A stretch of DNA of 64,000 bases, from positions 81,424-145,423 of the forward strand of contig CANNBP010000017.1 of the NCBI GenBank assembly GCA_947502885.1, written 5' to 3'. The notes under the pieces were generated by a model. The model did not search any database. It was not told the DNA's origin and saw only the letters and a program-made list of their open reading frames with translations. Position numbers and translations under genes: made by a program. This stretch comes from an uncultured Aquimarina sp. (GTDB taxonomy: Bacteria; Bacteroidota; Bacteroidia; Flavobacteriales; Flavobacteriaceae). Below are positions 28,943 through 37,601 of this stretch, piece by piece; position 1 is the first letter of the stretch, and each line of letters opens with the position of its first letter.

Positions 28943-30751
28943 ATGCCCATAGTAAACGCAAGAGAAGTAGCCACAGGGCTCAAATTAGATAAACTTGGTT
29001 TTGTCGGTGTTTTTATTGGTTGGATGCTCCTTAAGATTACAAGGATTTCAAAAATAAATCGACATTATGATAAATTAAGCCATTTAGAGGGTTTAGAGTA
29101 TATCAATACCACTCTAGATCAATATGGTGTTACTTTCGAGATTCCATCAGAAGATTTAAAAAGACTGCCAAAAGAAGGAGCATTTATTACATTGTCAAAT
29201 CACCCACTTGGCGGTATTGATGGAGGACTGTTACTTAAATTGATGTTAGAGCATCGATCAGATTATAAAATTATAGCTAATTTTTTACTGAATAACTTTA
29301 AGCCATTACAGCCTTATTTGATGCCGGTAAATCCTTTTGAAAACCGAAAAGAATCAAAATCTAGTCTTAAAGGAATTAAAGAAGCAATTTTACATCTTAA
29401 AGAAGGAAAACCATTAGGGATTTTTCCTGCGGGAGAAGTTTCTACCCAAAAAGAAGGTAAAAATTATGTGGATAAAGCTTGGGAACCAAGTGCAATGCGA
29501 TTGGTTCAAAAGGCAAAAGTACCTGTGATTCCGATATATTTTCATGCACGTAATAGTCGACTTTTTTATCGAATGGCAGCAATTAGCGATACGTTAAGAA
29601 CCGCTAAGTTACCAAGTGAGTTGTTTTCTCAAGAGAATAGAGTGATTAAGGTAAGAATTGGTAACCCTGTTTCGATAAAAGATCAGGAAGAACATACGAA
29701 CCTCGAAGATTTTACAAGTTTTCTTAGAAAGAAAACATATATGTTAGCCAACCCTTTTGAAAAGAAAACATTAAGAGAATCTATTCCGCAAAATTTGAAA
29801 ATCCCTAAGTCTCCAAAAGAAATAGCGGTTGGAGGTAGTCTTGGTGCTATAGAGGCAGAATTAGAGTTTTGTAGAAATAGTGATAGACGATTGTTAAAAA
29901 GTAAGAATTACGAAGTTTTTTTAGCAAAAAAATGTGATGTGCCTAATATTGTACATGAAATAGGCAGATTAAGAGAAATTACTTTCAGAGAAATAGGAGA
30001 GGGAACCAATAATTCTATCGATTTAGATCCTTTTGATGATTATTACCATCATATGTTTCTTTGGGATGGTGATGGTAAACGATTGGTTGGAGCATACCGT
30101 ATGGGGATGGGTTCTAAAATATATGCCGATTTGGGAATAGATGGATTTTATTTACAGGATCTATTTAGATTTGAACCAGAGTTGCATAAAATGATGAGTG
30201 AATCTATCGAAATGGGAAGAGCTTTTATTATAAAAGAGTATCAGCAACGTCCTATGCCTTTATTTTTACTTTGGAAAGGAATAGTACATTGTACATTGCG
30301 TTTTCCAGAGCACAAGTATTTGATAGGAGGAGTTAGTATTAGTAATAAGTTTAGTAGTTTTTCTAAGTCCTTGATGATCGAATTTATGAAATCTCATTAC
30401 TATGATCCTTATGTCGCACAATATGTACGACCTAAAAAGGAATTTAAAGTCAAATTGAAAGATGCTGATAAGGACTTTGTATTTGATGAAAGTAAGAGTG
30501 ACTTAAATAAGTTTGATAAAATAATTGATGAAGTAGAACCTGGAAGTCTTAGAATTCCAGTTTTGATTAAAAAGTATATTAAGCAAAATGCAAAGGTTGT
30601 GGCTTTTAATGTAGATCCTTTGTTTAATAATGCTGTAGATGGTTTAATGTATATACGTATTGCGGACCTGCCTGATAGTACAGTTAAACCTGTTATGGAG
30701 GAGTTTCAAACCGAATTAGAACAGAAGTACTTTAAAAACGGAGATAAATAA
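28943..30751 (+). CDS. olsF: Bifunctional ornithine-lipid acyltransferase, OlsF type
   Basis: 602 residues. The N-terminal half is a PlsC-like acyltransferase with a His...Asp block in SNHPLGGIDGG (His87, Asp93), FPAGEVS and a VPVIPIYFHARNSR region. The C-terminal half (about 300-500) is a GNAT-type N-acyltransferase of the OlsB/hemolysin-like family (LREITFREIGEGTNN, DLDPFDDYYHHMFLWD). OlsF enzymes, reported from Serratia and present in Flavobacterium, make both lyso-ornithine lipid and ornithine lipid in one protein at the inner membrane. A single-gene unit bounded by its own promoter box and a strong terminator. Confidence 0.85.
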   Translation: MPIVNAREVATGLKLDKLGFVGVFIGWMLLKITRISKINRHYDKLSHLEGLEYINTTLDQYGVTFEIPSEDLKRLPKEGAFITLSNHPLGGIDGGLLLKLMLEHRSDYKIIANFLLNNFKPLQPYLMPVNPFENRKESKSSLKGIKEAILHLKEGKPLGIFPAGEVSTQKEGKNYVDKAWEPSAMRLVQKAKVPVIPIYFHARNSRLFYRMAAISDTLRTAKLPSELFSQENRVIKVRIGNPVSIKDQEEHTNLEDFTSFLRKKTYMLANPFEKKTLRESIPQNLKIPKSPKEIAVGGSLGAIEAELEFCRNSDRRLLKSKNYEVFLAKKCDVPNIVHEIGRLREITFREIGEGTNNSIDLDPFDDYYHHMFLWDGDGKRLVGAYRMGMGSKIYADLGIDGFYLQDLFRFEPELHKMMSESIEMGRAFIIKEYQQRPMPLFLLWKGIVHCTLRFPEHKYLIGGVSISNKFSSFSKSLMIEFMKSHYYDPYVAQYVRPKKEFKVKLKDADKDFVFDESKSDLNKFDKIIDEVEPGSLRIPVLIKKYIKQNAKVVAFNVDPLFNNAVDGLMYIRIADLPDSTVKPVMEEFQTELEQKYFKNGDK

Positions 30752-30779
30752 TAGCCTAGGCTTTATTAAAAATATTGTA

Positions 30780-30819
30780 ACCCTCACAAACTTAGATTAG
30801 TTTATGAGGGTTTTTTATT
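30780..30819 (+). terminator. Rho-independent terminator after olsF
   Basis: Stem CCCTCACAAACT / AGTTTATGAGGG (one wobble) followed by TTTTTT. It also stands between olsF and the convergent arsC. Confidence 0.9.
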
Positions 30820-30825
30820 ACTTTT

Positions 30826-31254
30826 TTATTTAGATATTATACTAGATACATTTTGATCGACAAAATCTTTACAATAGGTTTTAATTTGATTTCTTGTTTT
30901 AGTAAAGGCTGCATGAATTTCTTCTTCTGTACCTTCAACTTTTGATGGATCAAAGAAGTTATAGTGCAAACGTTCTGCTTTTCCTGGGAAAAACGGACAT
31001 CTTTCTTTGGCATTATCACAAACAGTTAAAATGTAATCAAATTTAACATCTAGATATTCGTCTAGATTATTAGAAGTGTGGTTAGAAATATCGATACCAT
31101 CTTCTTTCATTATTGCAATTGCTTTAGGATTTACACCATGTGTTTCTACTCCTGCGCTATAAATAGTAGCAGCGTCTTTTGCAAATTCTTTTAAATACCC
31201 TTCTGCCATTTGGCTTCGGCATGAATTACCTGTACATAGTACTAAAATGTTCAT
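30826..31254 (-). CDS. arsC: Arsenate reductase, low-molecular-weight phosphatase type
   Basis: 142 residues. The CX5R phosphatase loop is C7-TGNSC-R13, followed by the family block YSAGVETHGVNPKAI and a VCDNAKERCPFFPGK segment holding the further Cys residues used for intramolecular disulfide relay in thioredoxin-type ArsC. It reduces arsenate to arsenite in the cytosol. Last gene of the arsR operon. No arsenite pump gene (acr3 or arsB) follows, as the next gene is convergent olsF. Confidence 0.93.
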   Translation of the reverse strand: MNILVLCTGNSCRSQMAEGYLKEFAKDAATIYSAGVETHGVNPKAIAIMKEDGIDISNHTSNNLDEYLDVKFDYILTVCDNAKERCPFFPGKAERLHYNFFDPSKVEGTEEEIHAAFTKTRNQIKTYCKDFVDQNVSSIISK

Positions 31255-31280
31255 TATAGTGATGTTTATGTGGTTACTTT

Positions 31281-31772
31281 TTAATTTTTGTTTCTCCTTT
31301 CTAAAAGAATATTATCGTGCCATACTCCATTACACTTTCCTATTTTTTTACGATATCCAATCGTTCTAAACCCTAAATTAGTATGTAGTGCAATGCTATT
31401 CATATTTTCTCTAAATATACTGGCTTGTAATGTCCAAAAACCTTCTTCTTCGCTTTGTTTTATTAATGAAGACAAAAGTAATTTACCAATGCCTTTACCT
31501 CTGTATTTTGATGTTATATAAATGCTAACTTCTACTACGCCTTTATATACTTCTCTTTTAGACACGGGTGATAATGCAGCCCATCCGACTATCTTGTTTT
31601 CTATGGTTGCCATAATTCTACAAGATTTTATATGAGCAGAATCCCAAGTTTCCCAATCAGGAACAACTGTTTCAAAGGTAGCTATTCCTGTATTTATACC
31701 TTCGGCATAAATAGAAGCTATGGCTGGCCAATTGGTTTTTTCGAAAGATTCTATCCGAATTTTTTCTGACAT
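31281..31772 (-). CDS. GNAT acetyltransferase of the phosphinothricin/ArsN type
   Basis: 163 residues from the ATG at 31772 (MSEKIRIESF). The frame is open further upstream but that part overlaps the DUF6428 gene and has no family similarity; an ATG at 31781 is also possible. IASIYAEGINTGIATFETVV, VEVSIYITSKYRGKGIGKLL and ALHTNLGFRTIGYRKKIGKC are the blocks of the phosphinothricin-acetyltransferase-like (PAT) family. In ars operons such enzymes (ArsN) can acetylate organoarsenicals, for example arsinothricin. That role here is inference from context. Confidence 0.82.
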   Translation of the reverse strand: MSEKIRIESFEKTNWPAIASIYAEGINTGIATFETVVPDWETWDSAHIKSCRIMATIENKIVGWAALSPVSKREVYKGVVEVSIYITSKYRGKGIGKLLLSSLIKQSEEEGFWTLQASIFRENMNSIALHTNLGFRTIGYRKKIGKCNGVWHDNILLERRNKN

Positions 31773-31812
31773 TCTATACATTGGTTTAAAAGGCTTCAGA
31801 AAAGAGGTGATG

Positions 31813-32301
31813 TTAACAACAACCACTTCTAGGAGCGCAAGATGCTGCTGCTTCTGTTGTGTTACTTTCGGGTACACCACATGTTTCTTTTGCTTTACAG
31901 TCTGTTGGAGTGACACTTAATTTAAAAATGAGCTGATCTTCTTTTATTTCATGTGAAACGATATGCAATTGTGCTGCATGAAACATAGTGTTCCCGTATT
32001 CTATTTTTACCGTAGCATCTAATTCATAGGGCTTCATTTTGCCAACTTTTTTTAGGATACCAAGTGCTTTATATGTACTCATATAGTCTGGTTTTCCTAA
32101 CTCACTTGGACTTTCCCATAACTGAATAATGGTTTCTTTCCAAGAATCTGTTCCTGCTCCACAATCTACAGAATCTATAGTGGTGTGCTTTACTTCGGTT
32201 ATATGATAATTTGTACCTACTAACATTCCTGGAGCATATTCAAATAATAGTGATGTGTTTTGATGCTCGTTTAATAAGGTAATAAAATCTGATGTAGTCA
32301 T
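31813..32301 (-). CDS. DUF6428-type protein of the arsenic operon
   Basis: 162 residues from the ATG at 32301 (MTTSDFITLL); the longer frame would overlap arsR. The body contains VDCGAGTDSWKETIIQLWES, a conserved block of the family found beside arsR in Bacteroidota. The C-terminus ends ASCAPRSGCC, a Cys-rich tail that could bind arsenite or another soft metal. No signal peptide. Molecular function is not established; the operon position between arsR and arsC supports an arsenic-related job. Confidence 0.75.
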   Translation of the reverse strand: MTTSDFITLLNEHQNTSLLFEYAPGMLVGTNYHITEVKHTTIDSVDCGAGTDSWKETIIQLWESPSELGKPDYMSTYKALGILKKVGKMKPYELDATVKIEYGNTMFHAAQLHIVSHEIKEDQLIFKLSVTPTDCKAKETCGVPESNTTEAAASCAPRSGCC

Positions 32302-32321
32302 AGTTTGATGTTTAATTTGGT

Positions 32322-32645
32322 TTAACAACAATTCATTTTAGTCGTATTAAAAAAAGTATTTAATGTCTTTTGAAGATCGTTCCATCGATCAACATTAATG
32401 CAATAGCACATACTTTTTCCTTCAATTTCTCCTTTAAGTAATCCAATACTTTTGAGTTCTTTAAGGTGTTGTGAAATTGTAGCTTGTGCTAATCCAATTT
32501 CTTCTACCAGATCATTGCAAATACACGAATTTTGCTTACTGATGTATTGAAGAATTGCTATTCGAGCTGGATGACCTAAAATTTTAAAAAATTGAGCCAA
32601 CTCGTTTTGTTGTTGATCAAATATTTGTGTCTTCGTTATACCCAT
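32322..32645 (-). CDS. arsR: ArsR-family repressor
   Basis: 107 residues, a winged-helix protein: FFKILGHPARIAILQYIS, then NSCICNDLVEEIGLAQATIS as the recognition region. The CIC pair and the C-terminal CC resemble arsenite ligands of ArsR proteins. It is expected to leave DNA on binding arsenite and derepress the operon. A palindrome 15 nt upstream (32661-32676) is the likely operator. First gene of arsR-DUF6428-GNAT-arsC. Confidence 0.92.
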   Translation of the reverse strand: MGITKTQIFDQQQNELAQFFKILGHPARIAILQYISKQNSCICNDLVEEIGLAQATISQHLKELKSIGLLKGEIEGKSMCYCINVDRWNDLQKTLNTFFNTTKMNCC

Positions 32646-32660
32646 TTCTAATATTTATAT

Positions 32661-32676
32661 ATCGCAATATTACGAT
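32661..32676. promoter_or_regulatory. Probable ArsR operator, 16-bp imperfect palindrome
   Basis: ATCGCAATATTACGAT equals its reverse complement at 14 of 16 positions. It lies directly before arsR, where autoregulatory ArsR sites usually sit. Confidence 0.7.
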
Positions 32677-32689
32677 AATAAATTGAATT

Positions 32690-32722
32690 AAAAAAGTCAG
32701 CGTTTAATTTTCTGACTTTTTT
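32690..32722. terminator. Bidirectional terminator after the TM2 gene
   Basis: Stem AAAAAAGTCAG / CTGACTTTTTT with an 11-nt loop. On the minus strand it ends the TM2-domain transcript just before the arsR promoter. Confidence 0.88.
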
Positions 32723-32747
32723 AATTTACTATGCCATAGGTTTTGTC

Positions 32748-33140
32748 TTAGAACCAAGGCTTTTTACCTACTTGATACGTTTGGTAAAATTCCTCATCAG
32801 ATTTTGTTAAGTACATAATACCTTCGATCAGTCCAACGATCCACGAAATAGAGGATGTGATACCACAGGTAAAAATTCCTAAAATACCTAGAATTAACAT
32901 GATAACTCCTTCTTTGGTATATCCAAGAACAAATTTATGAATACCAAGACTACCTAGAATTATTCCTAAAATACCGGCAAGCATTTTTTTATTTTCTTTA
33001 GAATCGAAAACTTCTTTTGCTTCTTCTGCAAAATCACTAACGGCTTCTTTGGCATCATTTGCAAATTCTTTTGCTGATTCTGCCGCTTCTTCTGCGCCTT
33101 TTTTAATATCGTCTCCCAGGTTGTTGTTTTCTTCACTCAT
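32748..33140 (-). CDS. TM2-domain membrane protein with amphipathic N-terminus
   Basis: 130 residues. The first 45 form a charged Ala/Glu/Lys amphipathic helix (KKGAEEAAESAKEFANDAKE) resembling apolipoprotein or LEA-like repeats. Then comes a TM2 domain with two membrane helices and the signature LGSLGIHKFVLGYTKEGV. TM2 proteins are inner-membrane and of unknown function. Separate transcript ended by a bidirectional terminator. Confidence 0.85.
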   Translation of the reverse strand: MSEENNNLGDDIKKGAEEAAESAKEFANDAKEAVSDFAEEAKEVFDSKENKKMLAGILGIILGSLGIHKFVLGYTKEGVIMLILGILGIFTCGITSSISWIVGLIEGIMYLTKSDEEFYQTYQVGKKPWF

Positions 33141-33202
33141 ACTGTTGTAGATAATTGATTAGTTTGTAGAAAAGTACAAAAAAAAGTTTAAACTTAGACT
33201 AA

Positions 33203-33589
33203 TTATAAAAAAGCTTTATCTACAGGTTCCCAGAGTTCGATCTTGTTTCCTTCTGGGTCAACGATCCAACCAAACTTACCATATTCGTATTCTTCAATTT
33301 TATCAATAACGGTTACCCCTTCTTTTTTGAGTGTATCTATAAGCTCGATAAGGTTTTCTACCCTAAAATTCATCATAAACTCTTTCTTACTCGGCTCAAA
33401 ATAAGTGGTATCACTTTTAAACGGACTCCATTGAGTAGAACAATCATTTCCTTGTTTGTCTTTCCACCAAAATGTGCAACCATATTGGTCTGTATTTAAC
33501 CCTAAATGATCCCTATACCAGTCTTTTGTTTTCTTTGGGTCAGAGGATTTAAAAAAAATACCGCCGATACCTGTTACTCGTTTTTTCAT
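33203..33589 (-). CDS. VOC-superfamily (glyoxalase/bleomycin-resistance-like) protein
   Basis: 128 residues. FKSSDPKKTKDWYRDHLGLN at the start and FGWIVDPEGNKIELWEPVD at the end are the two halves of the vicinal-oxygen-chelate fold; the final Glu in IELWEP is a usual metal ligand. Substrate unknown. It follows the DUF1801 gene by 14 nt and is probably cotranscribed with it. Confidence 0.88.
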   Translation of the reverse strand: MKKRVTGIGGIFFKSSDPKKTKDWYRDHLGLNTDQYGCTFWWKDKQGNDCSTQWSPFKSDTTYFEPSKKEFMMNFRVENLIELIDTLKKEGVTVIDKIEEYEYGKFGWIVDPEGNKIELWEPVDKAFL

Positions 33590-33603
33590 TATATTATTTG
33601 CTT

Positions 33604-34062
33604 TTATTTCTTTTTAATATTGGTTTCATAAAGTTCGATCCATTGTGCAGGCGTCATTTTTGAAGCTAACTCACCAATAAGTTGCATTGGGATCTGATCT
33701 ATTTTTTTGAATCGAATACAACTTTTACCCATGTCGAGTTTAGTTTTAACATGTTTAGAATATTCTACAGTAAACCAATCCATAAGTTCTTTACTTGCAT
33801 AAATACCACTATGATATACAGCGATAAAGTTTTTTTGAGAAGCTATATTCATAAAAGGTAATGGGAGTTTAGGATCACAATGATAACCATCGGGATAGAT
33901 ATCATGCGGAACCACATATCCGATCATTTTATAACTAATTACTTCAGAGAAACCATTCGGAAGATTATCTTTAATGACTTTTCTAAGCATGTTTATTGCT
34001 TCTCTTCTTTCTTCGGGAATAGCATTTACATACTCATCGGGTGTTTTGGCTTCATATTGCAT
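33604..34062 (-). CDS. DUF1801 domain protein
   Basis: 152 residues. TPDEYVNAIPEERREAINML and GFSEVISYKMIGYVVP match DUF1801 (YdhG/YjhX-like) proteins, which are small cytosolic alpha/beta proteins without an assigned reaction. SCIRFKKIDQIPMQLIGELA is the conserved C-terminal block. In an operon with the VOC gene and perhaps the DUF4199 gene 25 nt upstream. Confidence 0.85.
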   Translation of the reverse strand: MQYEAKTPDEYVNAIPEERREAINMLRKVIKDNLPNGFSEVISYKMIGYVVPHDIYPDGYHCDPKLPLPFMNIASQKNFIAVYHSGIYASKELMDWFTVEYSKHVKTKLDMGKSCIRFKKIDQIPMQLIGELASKMTPAQWIELYETNIKKK

Positions 34063-34087
34063 ATCATGTTTTTTTAAATAAATGAGA

Positions 34088-34606
34088 CTATATATGTTTT
34101 GGCTTTCGTTGTAAAATAATAGAGGACAGCAAAGAAATTATACTACCGATCATAAAAACAGTAATAAACATGATCAATCCACCAAAATAAGGGTTGCCAT
34201 ATTTTTTCATGTCATTGATCAATTTTTCTTTCTCTATTTCAAACTCGTTTGCCGGTAATGTTTCTTTCATGTTCGAAAGCGAATATTCGAGATATTGTTG
34301 AGGAAAATCAGGATTAATATTAATAAGATAGAATGTGTCTACAATCCCAAATGCTAAAGCAGCAAATAGCGAAATAGTAAGCCCAATTATGAGAGCTTTT
34401 CCAAAACTCACACTGCCATTATTTTCTTTGTCTCTAAAATATTTGATTCCTAGAAAGACAAAAGATAAGGATACAAAAATACTAATATACCCGAGGACTT
34501 CTTGAATCCCAAAATCTAGGTTTTTACCTAAGAAAAGCATTAAAAAAAATACTACTGCGCTGGTAAAAAATGCGTAAACTCCAAATTTCTTTATTGTGTT
34601 TTTCAT
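34088..34606 (-). CDS. DUF4199 membrane protein
   Basis: 172 residues from the ATG at 34606 (MKNTIKKFGVYAFF); a longer start at 34633 adds a non-family peptide. Four transmembrane helices, with VSFGKALIIGLTISLFAAL and a helix-turn containing FYLININPDF between helices 3 and 4, as in Bacteroidota DUF4199 proteins. Function unknown, inner membrane. Confidence 0.82.
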   Translation of the reverse strand: MKNTIKKFGVYAFFTSAVVFFLMLFLGKNLDFGIQEVLGYISIFVSLSFVFLGIKYFRDKENNGSVSFGKALIIGLTISLFAALAFGIVDTFYLININPDFPQQYLEYSLSNMKETLPANEFEIEKEKLINDMKKYGNPYFGGLIMFITVFMIGSIISLLSSIILQRKPKHI

Positions 34607-34773
34607 AATAGTTAGATAAGTATTGTTGATCAAAACTAGGGTTGTTGACCAAAAAAGGACTCATACTAAAGTATGAAATATTCGATTTTATAGCAATTTG
34701 GATTTTTTTGTCTGGTTTTATCCGATTTTTAAGATCAAGGAGTTAGTATAGGAGAGACAATTATATGGTGCAA

Positions 34774-35274
34774 TTATCTATTAGGTACATTATCTTTTTT
34801 TAATTTGAATACAAAGCACGAAATTTCATTAAAATCTCTTTCTTCTATAAATTCGAAACCCAGTCTTTTATAAAACCTATGGGCTTTAATATTCTTCTTC
34901 AATGGGTCAATTAGAATTCCGTTTACATTTGGTGCTGCAAAGCACTTTTTAATTGCGAGTTGCATCATTATAGTTCCGTAACCTTTGCTAAGGTCTTTTT
35001 CCTCACCTATCCATATATCAATCGCTCTTTTATTTTTCTCAACTTTTCCCCAATAGTTAGTTTCTTCGAGATAAGGGTCGATGATCTGAATGAATCCAAT
35101 TGGCCGGTTACCAGATTCTGCAATTAATTGTTCTCTCCACTCAGGATTATATTTCAATTCTTTTTCCCAATTCCAATCATCATAAGGATCACAATCAATT
35201 ACATGTTGCTTAGTATCCCAGTATTCTAGTAATTCTAGGTCTTTTATGGTCGCGGGTCTAAGTTCAATATTCAT
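34774..35274 (-). CDS. GNAT acetyltransferase, AAC(6')-like subfamily
   Basis: 166 residues. LRPATIKDLELLEYWDTKQH, IDIWIGEEKDLSKGYGTIMM (acetyl-CoA loop G-Y-G-T) and DPLKKNIKAHRFYKRLGFEF match the GNAT group that includes aminoglycoside 6'-N-acetyltransferases. Drug resistance cannot be concluded from this, as many relatives act on other amines. A promoter-like element with a palindrome lies about 110-155 nt upstream. Confidence 0.85.
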   Translation of the reverse strand: MNIELRPATIKDLELLEYWDTKQHVIDCDPYDDWNWEKELKYNPEWREQLIAESGNRPIGFIQIIDPYLEETNYWGKVEKNKRAIDIWIGEEKDLSKGYGTIMMQLAIKKCFAAPNVNGILIDPLKKNIKAHRFYKRLGFEFIEERDFNEISCFVFKLKKDNVPNR

Positions 35275-35381
35275 CTATCGGTACTTTTCTAAATTGAATA
35301 CAACATTTTTGTATGTTCTTTGTTACGCAACACAGTAATAATAGAGGGTGAAGCCTATTGCAAACGACATATTTCGATGTA

Positions 35382-35429
35382 TCACTAAAGTAACAAAATT
35401 GCAACGAATTCCTATTAGGAATTCATTGC
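35382..35429 (-). promoter_or_regulatory. Promoter-like motif plus 29-bp palindrome upstream of the GNAT gene
   Basis: Positions 35382-35410 read on the minus strand contain TTGCAATTTTGTTACTTTAG, which recurs with changes at 41129-41157 upstream of the Crp/Fnr gene. Overlapping it, 35401-35429 is a palindrome with 14-bp arms around one base (core GAATTCCTA/TAGGAATTC). It could be a promoter with an operator. Confidence 0.45.
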
Positions 35430-35474
35430 AATGAGAGATCAAGATTATGTACTAGTTGTTTACACTAGCTAAGT

Positions 35475-35861
35475 TTAACAACAAATACTTATTAAACAAA
35501 AAACGTTTGCTGCGCCCAGTATAAGTTCGAATAAAATTCCTTGAGTAATTTGCTTACTAGGCTTACCATCTGCTTTTAAACTAATGAGTCTGCCAATTGC
35601 AAAGCCTACAAAAATGAGTGATGCCACAACAAATGATGTAAAGATTAGTTTTTCAATAAATACTCCAAGTAAAATAATGATTCCAGCACACAGCATTACT
35701 GCACTCACACCTCTCATTTCATTTAGTAAGCTGGCATCATTTTCTAGTTTAATCCCAGAATTCTTTGCATAAGTTTTTATTGGGTTGCTCAATCTCATTA
35801 TGCCCACAAATACAAGCATTAGACTTGATAACGACAAGATTACGATTTTGATAATTTCCAT
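35475..35861 (-). CDS. DUF4345-type four-helix membrane protein
   Basis: 128 residues with four predicted transmembrane helices. The NEMRGVSAVMLCAGIIILLG block with conserved Arg-Gly and the IGRLISLKADGKPSKQ loop resemble DUF4345 proteins. Function unknown. It lies 60 nt downstream of a WYL regulator in the same direction, which may control it. Confidence 0.78.
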   Translation of the reverse strand: MEIIKIVILSLSSLMLVFVGIMRLSNPIKTYAKNSGIKLENDASLLNEMRGVSAVMLCAGIIILLGVFIEKLIFTSFVVASLIFVGFAIGRLISLKADGKPSKQITQGILFELILGAANVFCLISICC

Positions 35862-35921
35862 TTTTAGTTGTTTTTAATTTGTACTTCTGCAAATGTAAAT
35901 CGGTCTTGTGACAGAGGTATG

Positions 35922-36632
35922 TCAAGGGTGTTTTTGAGGTTTTACATATTTTTCAAAATACTCTTTTATAGTCATATTGTGTGGACTAAATGTTTCACTT
36001 TTAGTATTAAGCTTTTCAATGAAATCTATTCTAAAGTGTCTAAAATCATTGCGCAATCGACAAAAAGCAATGAGAAGAAAATCTCCGTGAATACTATAGA
36101 TGGCAAAAGGCTCAATAGTACGAACGGTTTTTTTGTCTTGTGAAGAAAGGTAATCCATCGTTAAGAGTCTATATTGAGTAATAGCCGATTGGATTTGCAT
36201 TAAATTATTACTGGTTTTCTTTTCGTTATTATTTCCGCCAAAGTAAACCCTATTCGCTAACAAATCTGCATTCCCTTTTTGAGAGTATCTTAAAATAGCT
36301 TTGATCTTTTCTATAGCGCTAGAGATGTTTTCGACAAGTGACAAGTCTTTGTTTTTTATTGCCAATTGTTCGATCGTGATTAAAGCGTTAGCTTCATCCT
36401 CAGAAAAAAGAACGGGAGGGAGATGATAACCTTCCATAATAGAATAACCTTTTCCTTCTTCGGTTATAATTGGTATCCCTGATTTTTCGAGTGTGCGAAT
36501 ATCACGATAGATGGTTCTTACACTTACATCATGCCTTTCGGCAAGTTGTTTGGCAGTGATAATTCTCTTGGATTGCAGCTGGGTAAGAATAGCAGTTAAT
36601 CTCGAAAGTCTGGGTTTCTCTTTTTCTTCCAT
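35922..36632 (-). CDS. WYL-domain (YafY-like) transcriptional regulator
   Basis: 236 residues. The N-terminal HTH_11 domain has ITAKQLAERHDVSVRTIYRD and RTLEKSGIPI. The WYL domain from about 140 has RLLTMDYLSSQDKKTVRTIE and PFAIYSIHGDFLLIAFCRLR; the 'WYL' triad itself reads GDFLL. Such proteins bind nucleic-acid or nucleotide ligands. Probable regulator of the adjacent DUF4345 gene. Confidence 0.88.
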   Translation of the reverse strand: MEEKEKPRLSRLTAILTQLQSKRIITAKQLAERHDVSVRTIYRDIRTLEKSGIPIITEEGKGYSIMEGYHLPPVLFSEDEANALITIEQLAIKNKDLSLVENISSAIEKIKAILRYSQKGNADLLANRVYFGGNNNEKKTSNNLMQIQSAITQYRLLTMDYLSSQDKKTVRTIEPFAIYSIHGDFLLIAFCRLRNDFRHFRIDFIEKLNTKSETFSPHNMTIKEYFEKYVKPQKHP

Positions 36633-36788
36633 TTGCTTTAGTTCTCCTTTGATTAATGTTTTGTATAGGACTAGTCATATTAAACCAGTTCATTATCTAA
36701 ATCTCTCATTTAACAAATGTATACTGAAAGAAAATCCAGAAAAAATGTTTTTGGGTGAGTAAAGTTTACTTGTTAATTCTATCCACAC

Positions 36789-37298
36789 TTATTTTTTATT
36801 TTCAGGAAATTCGCATTTGGTACGTTTGATGTAATTAATTGGTTCTTTTAAACTTGATTTTTTAATGTGACTAAACGAGAATAAGTGAATTTTACCGAAA
36901 TCAGTTTTCCATTTAAAATCTTCATGAGGTTCAAAATCGAGTTTTATAGGTATTTCGGTAAAGTATTTTTCATTATCATCAATTAAAAATTCGGTATTCA
37001 AGAGTGTTAAGACCCTTTTTATTTCATTACTAAATTCATTATTGTCGTCAATTCCAAATAGTTCGATCTTTTTGTTTCCATTACAGACCATTAATATACT
37101 AATGGACCTGTCTTCTTCATTTTCTTTAGTTGATTGGTAAGTGAGTTTTTTATAGATATTTCTAATATAGTTATAGCCGTCGGAAGTTTTGTTTTTGGTA
37201 AAACTCTCGAAATCTAATTTTTTATAACAATCTAATTCTTGAGCATATGAAGTCATTAAAATAAAAAAACCAATCAAAAAAACTAATGTTCTATTCAT
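36789..37298 (-). CDS. Secreted hypothetical protein
   Basis: 169 residues with signal peptide MNRTLVFLIGFFILMTSYAQ. The mature part is charged, with one Cys pair (Cys24 and a C-terminal KRTKCEFPE) that could form a disulfide. No domain recognised. A stand-alone gene between the WYL regulator and a sulfatase. Confidence 0.65.
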   Translation of the reverse strand: MNRTLVFLIGFFILMTSYAQELDCYKKLDFESFTKNKTSDGYNYIRNIYKKLTYQSTKENEEDRSISILMVCNGNKKIELFGIDDNNEFSNEIKRVLTLLNTEFLIDDNEKYFTEIPIKLDFEPHEDFKWKTDFGKIHLFSFSHIKKSSLKEPINYIKRTKCEFPENKK

Positions 37299-37601
37299 GT
37301 TAATTAGGTTTTGTGTGTCGGCTATAGCGTAAGAAATAGTTCATATATCTCGAATTGATAATAAGTCAAATATAAATGTTTTTATGCACAGCGTTTACAG
37401 AAATTGTTTAATTGAAACAAGTTGTGGGCAGTTTTTCTTATTTCATATGCATTACGACACTTATTTCTTAAGGACTTTTTAAAACTCTTTTAAGTCTTTA
37501 TACAAATTCTAAAACAACCTTAATAACGAACGAGGTATTTAAATATCAAACTTTGATATCTGATTGATGTTTGTGAATTTCTATCTAAGAAATTTGATTT
37601 C
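37299..37601. other. Intergenic region of about 300 nt
   Basis: No ORF or RNA gene recognised. It contains a short perfect palindrome at 37543-37559 (ATATCAAA-c-TTTGATAT) of unknown meaning, 40 nt past the sulfatase stop. Confidence 0.4.

Noticed and set aside
31773..31916. Extended N-terminus of the ArsN-like acetyltransferase
   Set aside because: Overlaps the end of the DUF6428 gene and does not resemble the family; the ATG at 31772 gives the normal length.
34774..35274. Aminoglycoside resistance gene
   Set aside because: GNAT similarity to AAC(6') alone does not establish a resistance substrate.
37543..37559. Palindrome ATATCAAA-c-TTTGATAT as a terminator
   Set aside because: No T-run follows and the stem is AT-rich; left as an unexplained palindrome.
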